From positions 1-64,000 of the forward strand of contig NZ_JOEE01000001.1 of assembly GCF_000720925.1 (NCBI RefSeq): a stretch of 64,000 bases of DNA. The letters are read 5' to 3'. The DNA comes from Phycicoccus jejuensis (GTDB lineage Bacteria; Actinomycetota; Actinomycetes; Actinomycetales; Dermatophilaceae). The position numbers and the translations under genes were made by a program. Below the pieces are notes generated by a model, which had not been told where the DNA came from, ran no database searches, and was given only the letters and a program-made list of their open reading frames with translations. This document shows positions 43,383 to 53,758 of this stretch, in pieces (position 1 is the first letter of the stretch; each line of letters opens with the position of its first letter).

Positions 43383-44123
43383 TCAGCGCTCGTCGAGGGT
43401 CATCTCGAGCGTGTAGCCGTCGGCGTCGTAGCAGTGGTTGGCGTGCTCGACCGGCTCCCCGTGCGCCCCGAAGGCCGTGCGGGCCATCGTGAGGACCGGC
43501 TTCGTACCCTTGAGCGCGAGCCGCCGCCGTTCCTCGGGGGTCGGCATCCGGGCGCCGACCGACTGCCGGGCGACGACGGGCACGGCGCCGCGGGTGCGCA
43601 GGGCGGCGTAGAGGCCGGTGGCCTCGAGCTCCTCGGCGGTGAGGTCCGACAGGCCCGGTGGCAGCCAGTTGTGGAGGACGGCGAGCGGGCGCCCGTCGAC
43701 CGTCCGCAGCCGGACGATGCCGAGCAGCGTTGTGTCGGAGGGCAGCTCGAACGCGGCGGCGGCCTCGTCGTTGCGCGTCATCTCCAGCGAGAGCACGGTC
43801 GTGCCCGGGGTACGGCCGGTGCGCAGGAGGTCGTCGTGGAGGCTCGACAGCTCGGCCCGGCGGTGCACGCGCGTCGGCGCCACCGTCGTCCCGATGCCGC
43901 GGCGGCGCACGAGCAGGCCGCGGTCGACGAGGTCCTGCATCGCCCGGCGGACGGTGGGGCGCGAGAGGCCGAGGCGGCTCGCGAGGTCGAGCTCGTTCTC
44001 GACCGCGTCGCCGGGCGCGAGGACGCCGTCACGCACCGCCCCGCCGAGCTGCTCGGCCAGCTGGTGCCACAGCGGCACGGGGGAGGTGCGGTCGATCCGC
44101 ACCGTCACCTGTCGCGCCGCCAT
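43383..44123 (-). CDS. GntR-family regulator, UTRA domain (iol cluster)
   Basis: The 246-residue protein has an N-terminal GntR winged helix (LASRLGLSRPTVRRAMQDLV) and a C-terminal UTRA ligand-binding domain (RTVDGRPLAVLHNWLPPG; GARMPTPEERRRLAL). It diverges from the inositol catabolic genes with 59 bases between, so it probably represses them and responds to inositol or an intermediate. Its own -10 TACAGT overlaps a CTGTACAG palindrome. The ATG at 44123 lies 7 bases from that box with no ribosome site, so it is likely leaderless. Confidence 0.93.
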   Translation of the reverse strand: MAARQVTVRIDRTSPVPLWHQLAEQLGGAVRDGVLAPGDAVENELDLASRLGLSRPTVRRAMQDLVDRGLLVRRRGIGTTVAPTRVHRRAELSSLHDDLLRTGRTPGTTVLSLEMTRNDEAAAAFELPSDTTLLGIVRLRTVDGRPLAVLHNWLPPGLSDLTAEELEATGLYAALRTRGAVPVVARQSVGARMPTPEERRRLALKGTKPVLTMARTAFGAHGEPVEHANHCYDADGYTLEMTLDER

Positions 44124-44130
44124 GGAGGGG

Positions 44131-44171
44131 ACTGTACAGCCGGCGCCGCGTCGTGTCAGTATGTCCTGACA
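44131..44171. promoter_or_regulatory. Divergent gntR-iol promoter with two palindromes
   Basis: CTGTACAG (44132-44139) overlaps the gntR -10 (TACAGT on the minus strand, 44131-44136). TGTCAG and CTGACA (44154-44159 and 44166-44171) are perfect 6-bp arms around TATGTC, which may be the iol -10. Both suit binding by the adjacent GntR protein; CTGACA half-sites recur before iolA. Confidence 0.6.
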
Positions 44172-44182
44172 AAGGAGGTCGG

Positions 44183-45187
44183 ATGAGGGTCGGACTCGCG
44201 GGAGCCGGACGGATCGGGGCGTTCCACGCCCGCACGCTGGCCGGGCTCGAGGGCGTGGAGGCGCTCGTCGTGGCGGACGCCGATGCGGCCCACGCGGCGC
44301 AGGTGGCCGCGACGCTCCCCGTCGCCGAGGCCGTCGGCATCGACGAGCTCGTCGGCTGCGGCCTCGACGCCCTCGTCGTCGCGACCTCCACCCCCGGGCA
44401 CGCCCCGCTCGTGCGGGCCGGCGTCGAGGCGGGCGTCCCCGTCTTCGTCGAGAAGCCCCTCGCCGCCACCCTCGACGGCACGCTCGAGCTCGTGCGCCTC
44501 GTCGAGGGCGTCGACACCCCCGTGCACGTCGGCTTCCAGCGGCGCTTCGACACCGGCTACCGACGGGCGCGTGAGGCCGTCGCGTCCGGCGAGCTCGGCT
44601 TCGTCCACACCCTGCGGGCGACGACGTCCGACCGCCGCCCGCCGCACCCCGACTACGTGCCGACCTCGGGCGGCATCTTCCGCGACTGCGCGGTGCACGA
44701 CGCCGACGCCGTCCGGTTCGTCACCGGCCGCGAGGTGCTCACCGTCCAGGCCGTCGGCGGCACGAAGGGCGAGCCGTTCTTCGCCGCCGCCGGCGACGTC
44801 GCCAGCGCCGCCGCGCTGCTCACGCTCGACGACGGCACCATCGCCGTGCTCACGACGACCCGCTACTCCGGCCAGGGCCACGACGTCCGGCTCGAGGTCG
44901 TCGGCTCGGAGGGCTCGGTGGCCGTCGGCCTCGACGACAGCCTCGCGCTGCGCTCGGTCGAGGACGGCGTGAGCTTCCCCGCCGGGCCGGTGCACGAGGC
45001 CTTCATGGACCGCTTCGAGCCGGCCTACCGCGCCGAGCTCGCCGCCTTCCTCGACGTCGCCCGCGGCGCGGCGCCGAGCCCCTGCACCGTCCGCGACGCG
45101 CTCGAGGCCTCACGCGTCGTCGAGGCCGCCACGCTCGCCCTCGCCGAGGGCCGCACCGTCGCCCTGTCGGAGATCCCCACCACCTGA
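44183..45187 (+). CDS. iolG: Inositol 2-dehydrogenase (Gfo/Idh/MocA family)
   Basis: The 334-residue protein has the N-terminal Rossmann motif VGLAGAGRIGAFHARTLAG, the EKP motif VFVEKPLAATL with the catalytic Lys, and CAVHDADAVRF with the catalytic Asp/His region. It should oxidise myo-inositol to 2-keto-myo-inositol with NAD. A strong AAAGGAGG (44171-44178) precedes the ATG at 44183. It is the first gene of the catabolic operon and one of two such dehydrogenases in it; which one prefers which inositol isomer cannot be told from sequence. Confidence 0.92.
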   Translation: MRVGLAGAGRIGAFHARTLAGLEGVEALVVADADAAHAAQVAATLPVAEAVGIDELVGCGLDALVVATSTPGHAPLVRAGVEAGVPVFVEKPLAATLDGTLELVRLVEGVDTPVHVGFQRRFDTGYRRAREAVASGELGFVHTLRATTSDRRPPHPDYVPTSGGIFRDCAVHDADAVRFVTGREVLTVQAVGGTKGEPFFAAAGDVASAAALLTLDDGTIAVLTTTRYSGQGHDVRLEVVGSEGSVAVGLDDSLALRSVEDGVSFPAGPVHEAFMDRFEPAYRAELAAFLDVARGAAPSPCTVRDALEASRVVEAATLALAEGRTVALSEIPTT

Positions 45188-45198
45188 AGGAACCGTCG

Positions 45199-46104
45199 AT
45201 GACCACCGCACCCGTCGCCCAGCGCATCGCCGGCGCCCCCATCTCCTGGGGCGTCTGCGAGGTCCCCGGCTGGGGTCACCAGCTGACCCCGGACCTCGTC
45301 CTCGCCCAGATGCGCGAGGTCGGCCTCGCCGCCACCGAGTTCGGCCCCGACGGCTTCCTCCCCGACGCACCGGAGGCGAAGGCCCAGACGCTCGCGGCCG
45401 CCGGCCTGCGCGCGGTCGGGCAGTTCGTGCCGGTCGTCCTCCACGACACCGCGGTCGACCCCCTCCCCGCGGTCGAGGAGGCGATGACCGGCCTCGTCGC
45501 CGCGCAGGCCGGCGTCGTCGTCATCGCCGCGGCCACCGGCGCCGACGGCTACGACGAGCGCCCCGACCTCGACGACGACCAGTGGGCGACGCTCCTCGCC
45601 AACCTCGACCGGATCAGCGACGCCGCCGCCGCGCGCGGCCTCCTCGCCGCGCTCCACCCGCACGTCGGCACGATGGTCGAGAGCGGCACCGAGACCGAGC
45701 GCGTCCTCGCCGGCAGCCGGATCGCCCTCTGCCTCGACACCGGGCACCTCCTCATCGGGGGTGGCGACCCGGTGGCGGTCGCCGCGCAGCACCCCGACCG
45801 CATCGGGCACGTGCACCTCAAGGACGTGCGCCTCGACCTCGCCGACCGCGTGCGCGCGGGGGAGCTCTCGTACACCGACGCCGTGGGCGCCGGGATGTAC
45901 GTGCCGCTCGGCGAGGGCGACGTCGACGTCGCCGCCATCATCGGCTCGCTCGAGGCGGCCGGCTACGACGGCTGGTACGTCCTCGAGCAGGACACCGTCC
46001 TCTCGGGTGACCCCGACGCCACCGGGGTCGACCCCGCCGCCGACGTCCGGGCCTCGGTCGCGCACGTCGTCGGGGTCGCCGACCGGCTCGGGGACCGCCC
46101 GTGA
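45199..46104 (+). CDS. iolE: Sugar isomerase/epimerase TIM barrel, IolE-like inosose dehydratase
   Basis: The 301-residue protein is an AP-endonuclease-2-like TIM barrel. It has the start GAPISWGVCEVPGWGHQL, HPHVGTMVESGTE, LCLDTGHLLIGGGDP and GHVHLKDVRLD, giving the metal-binding His/Asp/Glu set of IolE-type enzymes. It is the only barrel of this type in a cluster that needs 2-keto-myo-inositol dehydratase, so IolE is the best call. IolI or IolH-type isomerases have the same fold and remain possible. GAAGGA lies before the ATG, 11 bases after iolG. Confidence 0.8.
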   Translation: MTTAPVAQRIAGAPISWGVCEVPGWGHQLTPDLVLAQMREVGLAATEFGPDGFLPDAPEAKAQTLAAAGLRAVGQFVPVVLHDTAVDPLPAVEEAMTGLVAAQAGVVVIAAATGADGYDERPDLDDDQWATLLANLDRISDAAAARGLLAALHPHVGTMVESGTETERVLAGSRIALCLDTGHLLIGGGDPVAVAAQHPDRIGHVHLKDVRLDLADRVRAGELSYTDAVGAGMYVPLGEGDVDVAAIIGSLEAAGYDGWYVLEQDTVLSGDPDATGVDPAADVRASVAHVVGVADRLGDRP

Positions 46105-47054
46105 GCGCCCCCGACCTCGTCGCGATCGGGCGCACCGGGGTCGACGTCTACCCGCTCCAGCACGGGGTGGGCCTCGAGGACGTCGAGACCTTCCAGAAGT
46201 TCCTCGGCGGCAGCGCGACCAACGTCGCCGTCGCCGCCGCCCGGCACGGGCACTCGGCCCTGCTCGTCACCAAGGTCGCGGACGACGCGTTCGGCCGCTA
46301 CGTGCGTCGCGAGGCCGAGCGGCTCGGCGTCGACCCGGCCGCCGTCGCCGTCCACGCGGGCGACGGGCCGCCGACGCCGGTCACCTTCTGCGAGGTGCAC
46401 CCGCCGGACCACTTCCCGCTCTCGTTCTACCGCTGGCCGACCGCCCCCGACCTGCTCCTCACCGACGACGACCTGCCGCTGGACGCCGTGCGCGACGCCC
46501 GCGTCTTCTGGGCGACGGTGACCGGGCTCTCGCAGGAGCCCTCGCGCGGCGCGCACCACACCGCGTGGGCGGCGCGCGGCCGGGCCCGCCACACCGTCCT
46601 CGACCTCGACTGGCGGCCGATGTTCTGGGCCGACCCGGCCGAGGCGAGCACCGAGGTCGGCCGGGCGCTCGAGCACGTGACCGTCGCGGTCGGCAACCTC
46701 GAGGAGTGCGAGGTCGCCGTCGGCGAGACCGACCCCCACCGCGCCGCCGACGCCCTCCTCGAGCGCGGGCTCGAGCTCGCCGTCGTCAAGCAGGGGCCCC
46801 GCGGCGTCCTCGCCGCCACCCGCGGCGAGCGCGTCGAGGCCGCCCCCTTCCCCGTCGAGGTCGTCAACGGGCTCGGCGCCGGCGACGCGTTCGGGGGAGC
46901 GCTCGTCCACGGGCTGCTCGAGGGCTGGGACCTGGAGCGGACCGTCCGCTTCGCCAACGTCGCCGGCGCCATCGTCGCCGGCCGGCTCGAGTGCTCGACC
47001 GCGATGCCGACGAGCGACGAGGTCGAGGCCGCGCTCGCCGGGGCCGGGAGGTGA
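46101..47054 (+). CDS. iolC: 5-dehydro-2-deoxygluconokinase (PfkB family)
   Basis: The 317-residue kinase has the N-terminal PfkB GG motif FLGGSATNVAVAAARHGH, VLDLDWRPMFW typical of IolC, and the C-terminal PfkB signature with catalytic Asp (VNGLGAGDAFGGALVHG). It phosphorylates 2-deoxy-5-keto-gluconate. The GTG at 46101 overlaps the iolE stop in a GTGA arrangement, and its own stop lies 5 bases before the next start, so translation is coupled. Confidence 0.93.
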   Translation: MSAPDLVAIGRTGVDVYPLQHGVGLEDVETFQKFLGGSATNVAVAAARHGHSALLVTKVADDAFGRYVRREAERLGVDPAAVAVHAGDGPPTPVTFCEVHPPDHFPLSFYRWPTAPDLLLTDDDLPLDAVRDARVFWATVTGLSQEPSRGAHHTAWAARGRARHTVLDLDWRPMFWADPAEASTEVGRALEHVTVAVGNLEECEVAVGETDPHRAADALLERGLELAVVKQGPRGVLAATRGERVEAAPFPVEVVNGLGAGDAFGGALVHGLLEGWDLERTVRFANVAGAIVAGRLECSTAMPTSDEVEAALAGAGR

Positions 47055-47059
47055 CCGCC

Positions 47060-47962
47060 GTGACCACCCGCCGCGTCGGACCCGCCGACCTCGCCCGCCT
47101 CACCGAGGTGCGCGCCCGCGAGCCGCAGCAGGTGGCCCGGCTGTGGGACGAGCGCCGGCTGCGCCCGCTGCTGCCCGCCGACGGCCGCCTGCTCCTCGTC
47201 GCCGCCGACCACCCCGCCCGCGGTGCGCTGGGCGTCGGCGCGGACCCGATGGCGATGGCCAGCCGCACGGACCTGCTCGACCGGCTCGTCACCGCGCTGG
47301 AGCGACCCGGCGTCGACGGCGTGCTCGGCACCCCCGACATCCTCGAGGACCTCCTGCTGCTCGGGGCGCTCGACGGCATGGTCGTCATCGGCTCGATGAA
47401 CCGCGGTGGGCTGCAGGGCGCCTCGTGGGAGCTCGACGACCGCTTCACCGCCTACACCGCCGAGGCCGTGCGCCGGCTCGGGCTCGACGGCGGCAAGATG
47501 CTCACCCGCATCGCGCTCGAGGACACCGGCTCGGTCCGCACCCTCGAGGCGTGCGCGCAGGCGGTCACCGACCTCGCCGACGCCGGGCTGCTCGCGATGG
47601 TCGAGCCCTTCTGGTCGGTGCGCGAGGACGGCCGCGTGCGCAACCTGCTCGACGCCGAGTCGATGGTGCGCGCCGTGCACGTCGCCTCCGGTCTCGGCGC
47701 CAGCAGCGCGCACACGTGGCTCAAGCTGCCGGTCGTCGACGACCTCGAGCGGGTCATGGACGCCACGACCCTGCCGACCCTGCTCCTCGGCGGCGACCCC
47801 GCCGGCGCGCCGGCCGAGACGTACGCGTCCTGGGGGCACGCCCTCGGGCTGCCGTCGGTCCGCGGGCTCGTCGTCGGGCGCGCGCTGCTCTACCCGCGCG
47901 AGGGCGACGTCGCCGCCGCGGTGGACGTGGCGGCCGACCTCGTCCACGGTGGAACGTCATGA
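47060..47962 (+). CDS. Cgl0158-type class I aldolase of inositol catabolism
   Basis: The 300-residue protein matches the actinobacterial Cgl0158/DeoC-like aldolases found in iol clusters, which replace IolJ in splitting the phosphorylated 2-deoxy-5-keto-gluconate to dihydroxyacetone phosphate and malonate semialdehyde. Visible are LLLVAADHPARGALGVG, GSMNRGGLQGASWELDD and TWLKLPVVDDLERVM, where the Lys may form the Schiff base. The start at 47060 is preferred over a GTG at 47051 because GGGAGG (47046-47051) has proper spacing to it. It sits between iolC and iolB. Confidence 0.88.
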   Translation: MTTRRVGPADLARLTEVRAREPQQVARLWDERRLRPLLPADGRLLLVAADHPARGALGVGADPMAMASRTDLLDRLVTALERPGVDGVLGTPDILEDLLLLGALDGMVVIGSMNRGGLQGASWELDDRFTAYTAEAVRRLGLDGGKMLTRIALEDTGSVRTLEACAQAVTDLADAGLLAMVEPFWSVREDGRVRNLLDAESMVRAVHVASGLGASSAHTWLKLPVVDDLERVMDATTLPTLLLGGDPAGAPAETYASWGHALGLPSVRGLVVGRALLYPREGDVAAAVDVAADLVHGGTS

Positions 47963-48894
47963 GCACCGGTCGCGACAACGAGGCCTACGTCCGCCCGCTC
48001 GGCAGCGCCGTCGACGGTGACTTCGGGGTGGCCGTCACGCCGACGTCCTCCTCGCCGGTCCCGGGCTGGCGCCACACGACGCTGCGCGTCGCCACGCTCG
48101 ACGGCGCTGCGGTCGAGCACGACGCCGGCGAGGAGGAGACGCTCGTCGTCCCCCTCGTCGGGTCCGTCCGGGTCGAGGTGACCGAGGCCGACGGCACGAC
48201 GCACGCGGTCGACCTCGCGGGCCGCGCCTCGGTCTTCGACGGCCCCACCGACGTGGTCTACGCCGGCCGCGGCTCTCGCCTGCGGGTCACCGGCACGGCC
48301 GACGGGCCCTCCCGCGTCGCCCTCTGCGGCGCCCCGGCGACGAAGGCCGACGCCCCGAGGCCCTTCCGGCACCTGGCCGCCGCCGACGTCCCCGTCGAGC
48401 TGCGCGGCGCCGGCCGGGCCAGCCGCGAGGTGCGCAACATGGGCCTGCCCGACGTCCTCGACGCCGACTCCTTCCTCGTCTGCGAGGTCGTCACACCCGC
48501 CGGCAACTGGTCGAGCTGGCCGCCGCACAAGCACGACGTCGAGCGGCCCGGCGAGGAGACCGAGCTCGAGGAGGTCTACTACGTCGAGACCCGCTCGACC
48601 GACCCGCGCGGGACCGACCCCGTCGGCTACCTCCGGGTCTACGGCTCGAGCGACGAGCGGCCCCTCGACGTCGTCGCCGAGGTCCGCACCGGCGACGTCG
48701 TCCTCGTGCCCCACGGCTGGCACGGCCCGGCCATCGCCGCCCCCGACGCCGACCTCTACTACCTCAACGTCATGGCCGGCCCCGGCCCCGAGCGGGCCTG
48801 GCGCATCTGCGATGACCCCGCCCACGCCTGGGTGCGGGAGTCCTGGCCCGACGAGCCCTTCGACCCCCGACTTCCCCTGGGAGGCAGCCGATGA
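47959..48894 (+). CDS. iolB: 5-deoxy-glucuronate isomerase
   Basis: The 311-residue protein is a double cupin of the IolB family: WSSWPPHKHDVERPGEETE with the metal-binding His and Glu residues, EEVYYVETRS, GDVVLVPHGWHGPAIAAP and YYLNVMAGPGPERAW. It isomerises 5-deoxy-glucuronate to 2-deoxy-5-keto-gluconate. Its ATG overlaps the aldolase stop by 4 bases, and its stop overlaps the iolD start by 4 bases. Confidence 0.95.
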   Translation: MSTGRDNEAYVRPLGSAVDGDFGVAVTPTSSSPVPGWRHTTLRVATLDGAAVEHDAGEEETLVVPLVGSVRVEVTEADGTTHAVDLAGRASVFDGPTDVVYAGRGSRLRVTGTADGPSRVALCGAPATKADAPRPFRHLAAADVPVELRGAGRASREVRNMGLPDVLDADSFLVCEVVTPAGNWSSWPPHKHDVERPGEETELEEVYYVETRSTDPRGTDPVGYLRVYGSSDERPLDVVAEVRTGDVVLVPHGWHGPAIAAPDADLYYLNVMAGPGPERAWRICDDPAHAWVRESWPDEPFDPRLPLGGSR

Positions 48895-50849
48895 CCGCGC
48901 CCGAGACCGTCCGCCTCACCGTCGCGCAGGCGGTGGTGCGCTTCCTCGCGCAGCAGTGGACCGAGCGCGACGGCGAGCGCCGGCGCCTCTTCGCCGGGTG
49001 CCTCGGCATCTTCGGCCACGGCAACGTCGCCGGCGTCGGGCAGGCCCTCCTCGAGGACGAGCTGCGCGCCGCCGAGGCCGGCGAGGAGCCCGGCCTGCGC
49101 TACGTCCTCGGTCGCAACGAGCAGGCGATGGTCCACACCGCCGTCGGCTACGCCAAGCACCGCGACCGGCTGACGACGTGGGCGGTCACCGCCTCGGTGG
49201 GCCCCGGCTCGACGAACATGCTGACCGGGGCCGCGCTCGCGACCATCAACCGCATCCCGGTGCTCCTGCTGCCCTCGGGCACCTTCGCCACGCGCGTCGC
49301 CGCCCCGGTGCTCCAGGAGCTCGAGCTGCCGTACGCCGCCGACGTCAGCGTCAACGACGCCTTCCGGCCGCTGTCGCGCTTCTACGACCAGGTCGACCGG
49401 CCCGAGCAGCTGCCCGCGGCGCTCCTCGGCGCCTGCCGCGTCCTCACCGACCCCGCCGAGACCGGCGCGGCGACCATCTCGCTGCCGCAGGACGTGCAGG
49501 CCGAGGCCTTCGACTGGCCGGTCGAGCTGTTCGCCGAGCGCGTCTGGCACGTGGCGCGGCCGCCGGCCGAGCCCTCGCGGGTCGCCGACGTCGCCGACGC
49601 GCTGCGGTCGGCGCAGCGGCCGCTCGTCGTCGCCGGCGGCGGCGTGCACTACTCCGGCGCCGAGGCCGCGCTCGCCGCCTTCGTCGAGGCCACCGGGGTG
49701 CCGGTGGCCGAGACGCAGGCGGGGAAGGGCGCTCTGCCGCACGGGCACCCGCAGCTCGTCGGGGCCGTCGGCTCCACCGGCACGACCGCGGCCAACGCGC
49801 TCGCGGCGCAGGCCGACCTCGTCATCGGCGTGGGCACCCGCTGGTCCGACTTCACGACCGCGTCGCGGACCGCGTTCGCGCGCAACGGGGTCCGGTTCGT
49901 CAGCCTCAACGTCGCCGCGTTCGACGCCGGCAAGCACAGCGGCATCCCGCTCGTCGCCGACGCGCGCTCGGGCCTCGAGGCGCTGACCGAGGCCGTCGCC
50001 GGCCACCGGGTCGACGACGCCTACGCCGACGAGGTCGCCGGGCTCTGGCGCGCCTGGGACGCGCAGGTCGACGCGACCTACGACCCGCCCGCCGAGGTCA
50101 CCGACGCCCTGGCGCCCGGCCTGCTCACCCAGGGCCAGGTGCTCGGGGTCGTCAACGAGCACACCGACCCGCGCGACGTCATCCTCTGCGCGGCCGGCTC
50201 GATGCCCGGCGACCTGCACAAGCTGTGGCGGGTGCGCGACCGCAAGGGCTACCACGTCGAGTACGGCTACTCCTGCATGGGCTACGAGATCCCCGGCGCC
50301 CTCGGCGTCGCGCTCGCCGACGACACCCGCGACGTCGTCGCGATGGTCGGCGACGGCGGCTACCTCATGATGCCGACCGAGCTCGTCGTCGCCGTCCAGG
50401 AGCGGGTCAAGCTCGTCGTCGTGCTCGTCCAGAACCACGGCTTCCACTCGATCGGGTCGCTGTCGGAGGGTCTCGGCTCGCAGCGCTTCGGGACCTCGTA
50501 CGAGTACCGGGGCGCCGACGGCCGGCTCGACGGCGGCCACCTGCCGGTCGACCTCGCCGCCAACGCCCGCAGCCTCGGCGCCCACGTCATCGAGGTGCAC
50601 TCGCGCGACGAGCTCGTCGCCGCCCTGACACAGGCCAAGGCGGCTCCGCGCGACGGCGGCCCGGTCGTCATCCACGTCGAGACCGACCCGCGCGTCCACG
50701 CCCCGTCGAGCGAGTCGTGGTGGGACGTCCCCGTCGCGCAGGTCTCGTCGCTCGCGTCCACCCAGGGCGCGTCCACCGCGTACCGCCAGGCCAAGGCCGC
50801 GCAGCGCCACCACCTCGCCCCGACCCTCCCGAAGGAGACCGCCCGATGA
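48891..50849 (+). CDS. iolD: 3D-(3,5/4)-trihydroxycyclohexane-1,2-dione hydrolase
   Basis: The 652-residue thiamine diphosphate enzyme opens the inositol-derived ring. It has the N-terminal TPP domain with the activating Glu in GRNEQAMVHTAVGYAKH, the central domain (PLVVAGGGVHYSGAEAAL) and the C-terminal TPP motif GDGGYLM followed by QNHGFHSIG. IolD is the pathway marker and makes the cluster call secure. GGGAGG precedes the ATG; both gene ends overlap neighbours by 4 bases. Confidence 0.96.
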   Translation: MTAPETVRLTVAQAVVRFLAQQWTERDGERRRLFAGCLGIFGHGNVAGVGQALLEDELRAAEAGEEPGLRYVLGRNEQAMVHTAVGYAKHRDRLTTWAVTASVGPGSTNMLTGAALATINRIPVLLLPSGTFATRVAAPVLQELELPYAADVSVNDAFRPLSRFYDQVDRPEQLPAALLGACRVLTDPAETGAATISLPQDVQAEAFDWPVELFAERVWHVARPPAEPSRVADVADALRSAQRPLVVAGGGVHYSGAEAALAAFVEATGVPVAETQAGKGALPHGHPQLVGAVGSTGTTAANALAAQADLVIGVGTRWSDFTTASRTAFARNGVRFVSLNVAAFDAGKHSGIPLVADARSGLEALTEAVAGHRVDDAYADEVAGLWRAWDAQVDATYDPPAEVTDALAPGLLTQGQVLGVVNEHTDPRDVILCAAGSMPGDLHKLWRVRDRKGYHVEYGYSCMGYEIPGALGVALADDTRDVVAMVGDGGYLMMPTELVVAVQERVKLVVVLVQNHGFHSIGSLSEGLGSQRFGTSYEYRGADGRLDGGHLPVDLAANARSLGAHVIEVHSRDELVAALTQAKAAPRDGGPVVIHVETDPRVHAPSSESWWDVPVAQVSSLASTQGASTAYRQAKAAQRHHLAPTLPKETAR

Positions 50850-51907
50850 GCCCGTCCACCGTCCGCGTCGGGGTGCTCGGCGTCGGCCTCATGGGCACCG
50901 ACCACGCCGAGCGCCTCGCGGCCCGCGTCGCCGGCGCCACGCTGGCCGCCGTCGCCGACCCCGACCACGCGCGGGCCCGCGAGTCCGCCGACCGCCTCGG
51001 GGTGCGCGCGCACGAGGACCCGCTCGACCTGGTGGCCGACGACGCCGTCGACGCCGTCGTCGTCGCCTCGCCCGGCTTCGTCCACGAGGAGCAGGTCCTC
51101 GCCTGCCTCGCGGCCGGCAAGCCGGTGCTCTGCGAGAAGCCGCTGACGATGGACGACGCGTCCTCGCTGCGGCTCGTCGAGGCCGAGGCGGCGCTCGGGC
51201 GGCGCCTCGTCACCGTCGGGTTCATGCGGCGCTTCGACCCCGAGTACGCCCAGGTGCGCTCGCTCCTGGCGGCCGGCGACCGCGGGCGGCTGCTCGTCCT
51301 TCACAACGTCCACCGCAACCGGTCGGTCCCCAACGCCGACTTCCGCTCCGAGATGATCGTGCGCGACAGCCTCGTCCACGAGGTCGACTCCTCGCGCTTC
51401 CTCTTCGACGACGAGATCGTCGAGGTCACGGTCCTCGCGCCGGCCCCGACGTCGCACGCCGCACAGGGCGTCCTCGACCCGCAGGTCGCCCTGTTCCGGA
51501 TGGCCGGCGGCGGCCTCGTCACCAACGAGGTGTTCGTCAACAGCCAGGTCGGCTACGAGGTGCGCTTCGAGGCGGTGGCCGAGCGCGGCTCGCTCACCGC
51601 GGGGCTGCACTCGACCGCGCTGCTCGGCACGAGCGCGGCCGGGGGCGAGGGGGCGTGGGGCGGTGTCGTCCCGGCCGACTACCGGACCCGGTTCGCCCGC
51701 GCCTACGACCTCGAGGTCCAGGCCTGGGTCGACGGCATCCGTTCGGGCACCGGCGCGGTCGGCGCCTCGGCGTGGGACGGCTACGCCGCGACCGCCGTCA
51801 GCACCGCCGGGATGGCCTCGCTCGCGTCCGGTGCGCCGGTCGCCGTCACGCTGGCCGAGCGGCCGGCGCTCTACGCCTCGGCTGCTGATCCCGTCGCCGT
51901 TCCGTGA
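50846..51907 (+). CDS. Second Gfo/Idh/MocA inositol dehydrogenase
   Basis: The 353-residue protein has VGVLGVGLMGTDHAERLA (Rossmann), VLCEKPLTMDDA (EKP), TVGFMRRFDPEYAQV and LVHEVDSSRFLF with the catalytic Asp and His. This set is close to IolG-type dehydrogenases (the FMRRFDP segment is typical). It is about as likely as the first dehydrogenase to be the main myo-inositol enzyme; one of the two may act on scyllo- or D-chiro-inositol. Its ATG overlaps the iolD stop and it ends 77 bases before iolA. Confidence 0.9.
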   Translation: MSPSTVRVGVLGVGLMGTDHAERLAARVAGATLAAVADPDHARARESADRLGVRAHEDPLDLVADDAVDAVVVASPGFVHEEQVLACLAAGKPVLCEKPLTMDDASSLRLVEAEAALGRRLVTVGFMRRFDPEYAQVRSLLAAGDRGRLLVLHNVHRNRSVPNADFRSEMIVRDSLVHEVDSSRFLFDDEIVEVTVLAPAPTSHAAQGVLDPQVALFRMAGGGLVTNEVFVNSQVGYEVRFEAVAERGSLTAGLHSTALLGTSAAGGEGAWGGVVPADYRTRFARAYDLEVQAWVDGIRSGTGAVGASAWDGYAATAVSTAGMASLASGAPVAVTLAERPALYASAADPVAVP

Positions 51908-51939
51908 CGCGGGCGCGGACTCCACATCCGCGGCCGCAC

Positions 51940-51965
51940 CTGACACACTGAATCCACCACTGACA
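51940..51965. promoter_or_regulatory. Direct CTGACA half-sites before iolA
   Basis: CTGACA occurs at 51940-51945 and 51960-51965, 20 bases apart, about two helical turns. The same hexamer forms the palindrome at 44154-44171. It suggests a shared regulator, probably the GntR protein, and a second promoter for iolA. Confidence 0.4.
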
Positions 51966-51984
51966 CGGACAAGGACCGATACCC

Positions 51985-53490
<1,506 letters not shown>

Positions 53491-53510
53491 CGGCGCGGCT
53501 GCCGGGGCGC

Positions 53511-53595
53511 CGAGACCCCGGTTCGTCCACGAGACCCCGGCTCCGAGCCGGGGTCTCGTGGACATTTCGGGGTGACCCCGAAATGTTGAGGCGCG
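53511..53595. repeat. Dispersed palindromic repeat, family 2, copy 2
   Basis: It begins CGAGACCCCGGTTCGTCC like the copy at 29103. It holds a perfect 17-bp stem (53527-53543 with 53545-53561, one-base loop) and then ACATTTCGGGGT, G, ACCCCGAAATGT (53562-53586). It begins 20 bases after iolA and may act as its terminator. The rest to 53758 shows only promoter-like sequence for the next gene. Confidence 0.88.
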
Positions 53596-53758
53596 AGGGG
53601 GTGTGGGGTGGCTGGGGCGCGTGGGGCGTGGGTGCATCGTTGTCACTTCGTGACGCCCTCGGGGCCGCTGCCGTGTGGCCCGATCGCGACGGCTGCTCCA
53701 TCATGAGGGACGGCGCGTGACCTCTGCGCGCGTCACCGGGGACGAGGACGGACGACAC

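Noticed and set aside
53675..53758. Upstream start at 53675 for the L,D-transpeptidase
   Set aside because: It would put about 28 residues before the signal peptide; the ATG at 53759 with GAGGACG fits better.
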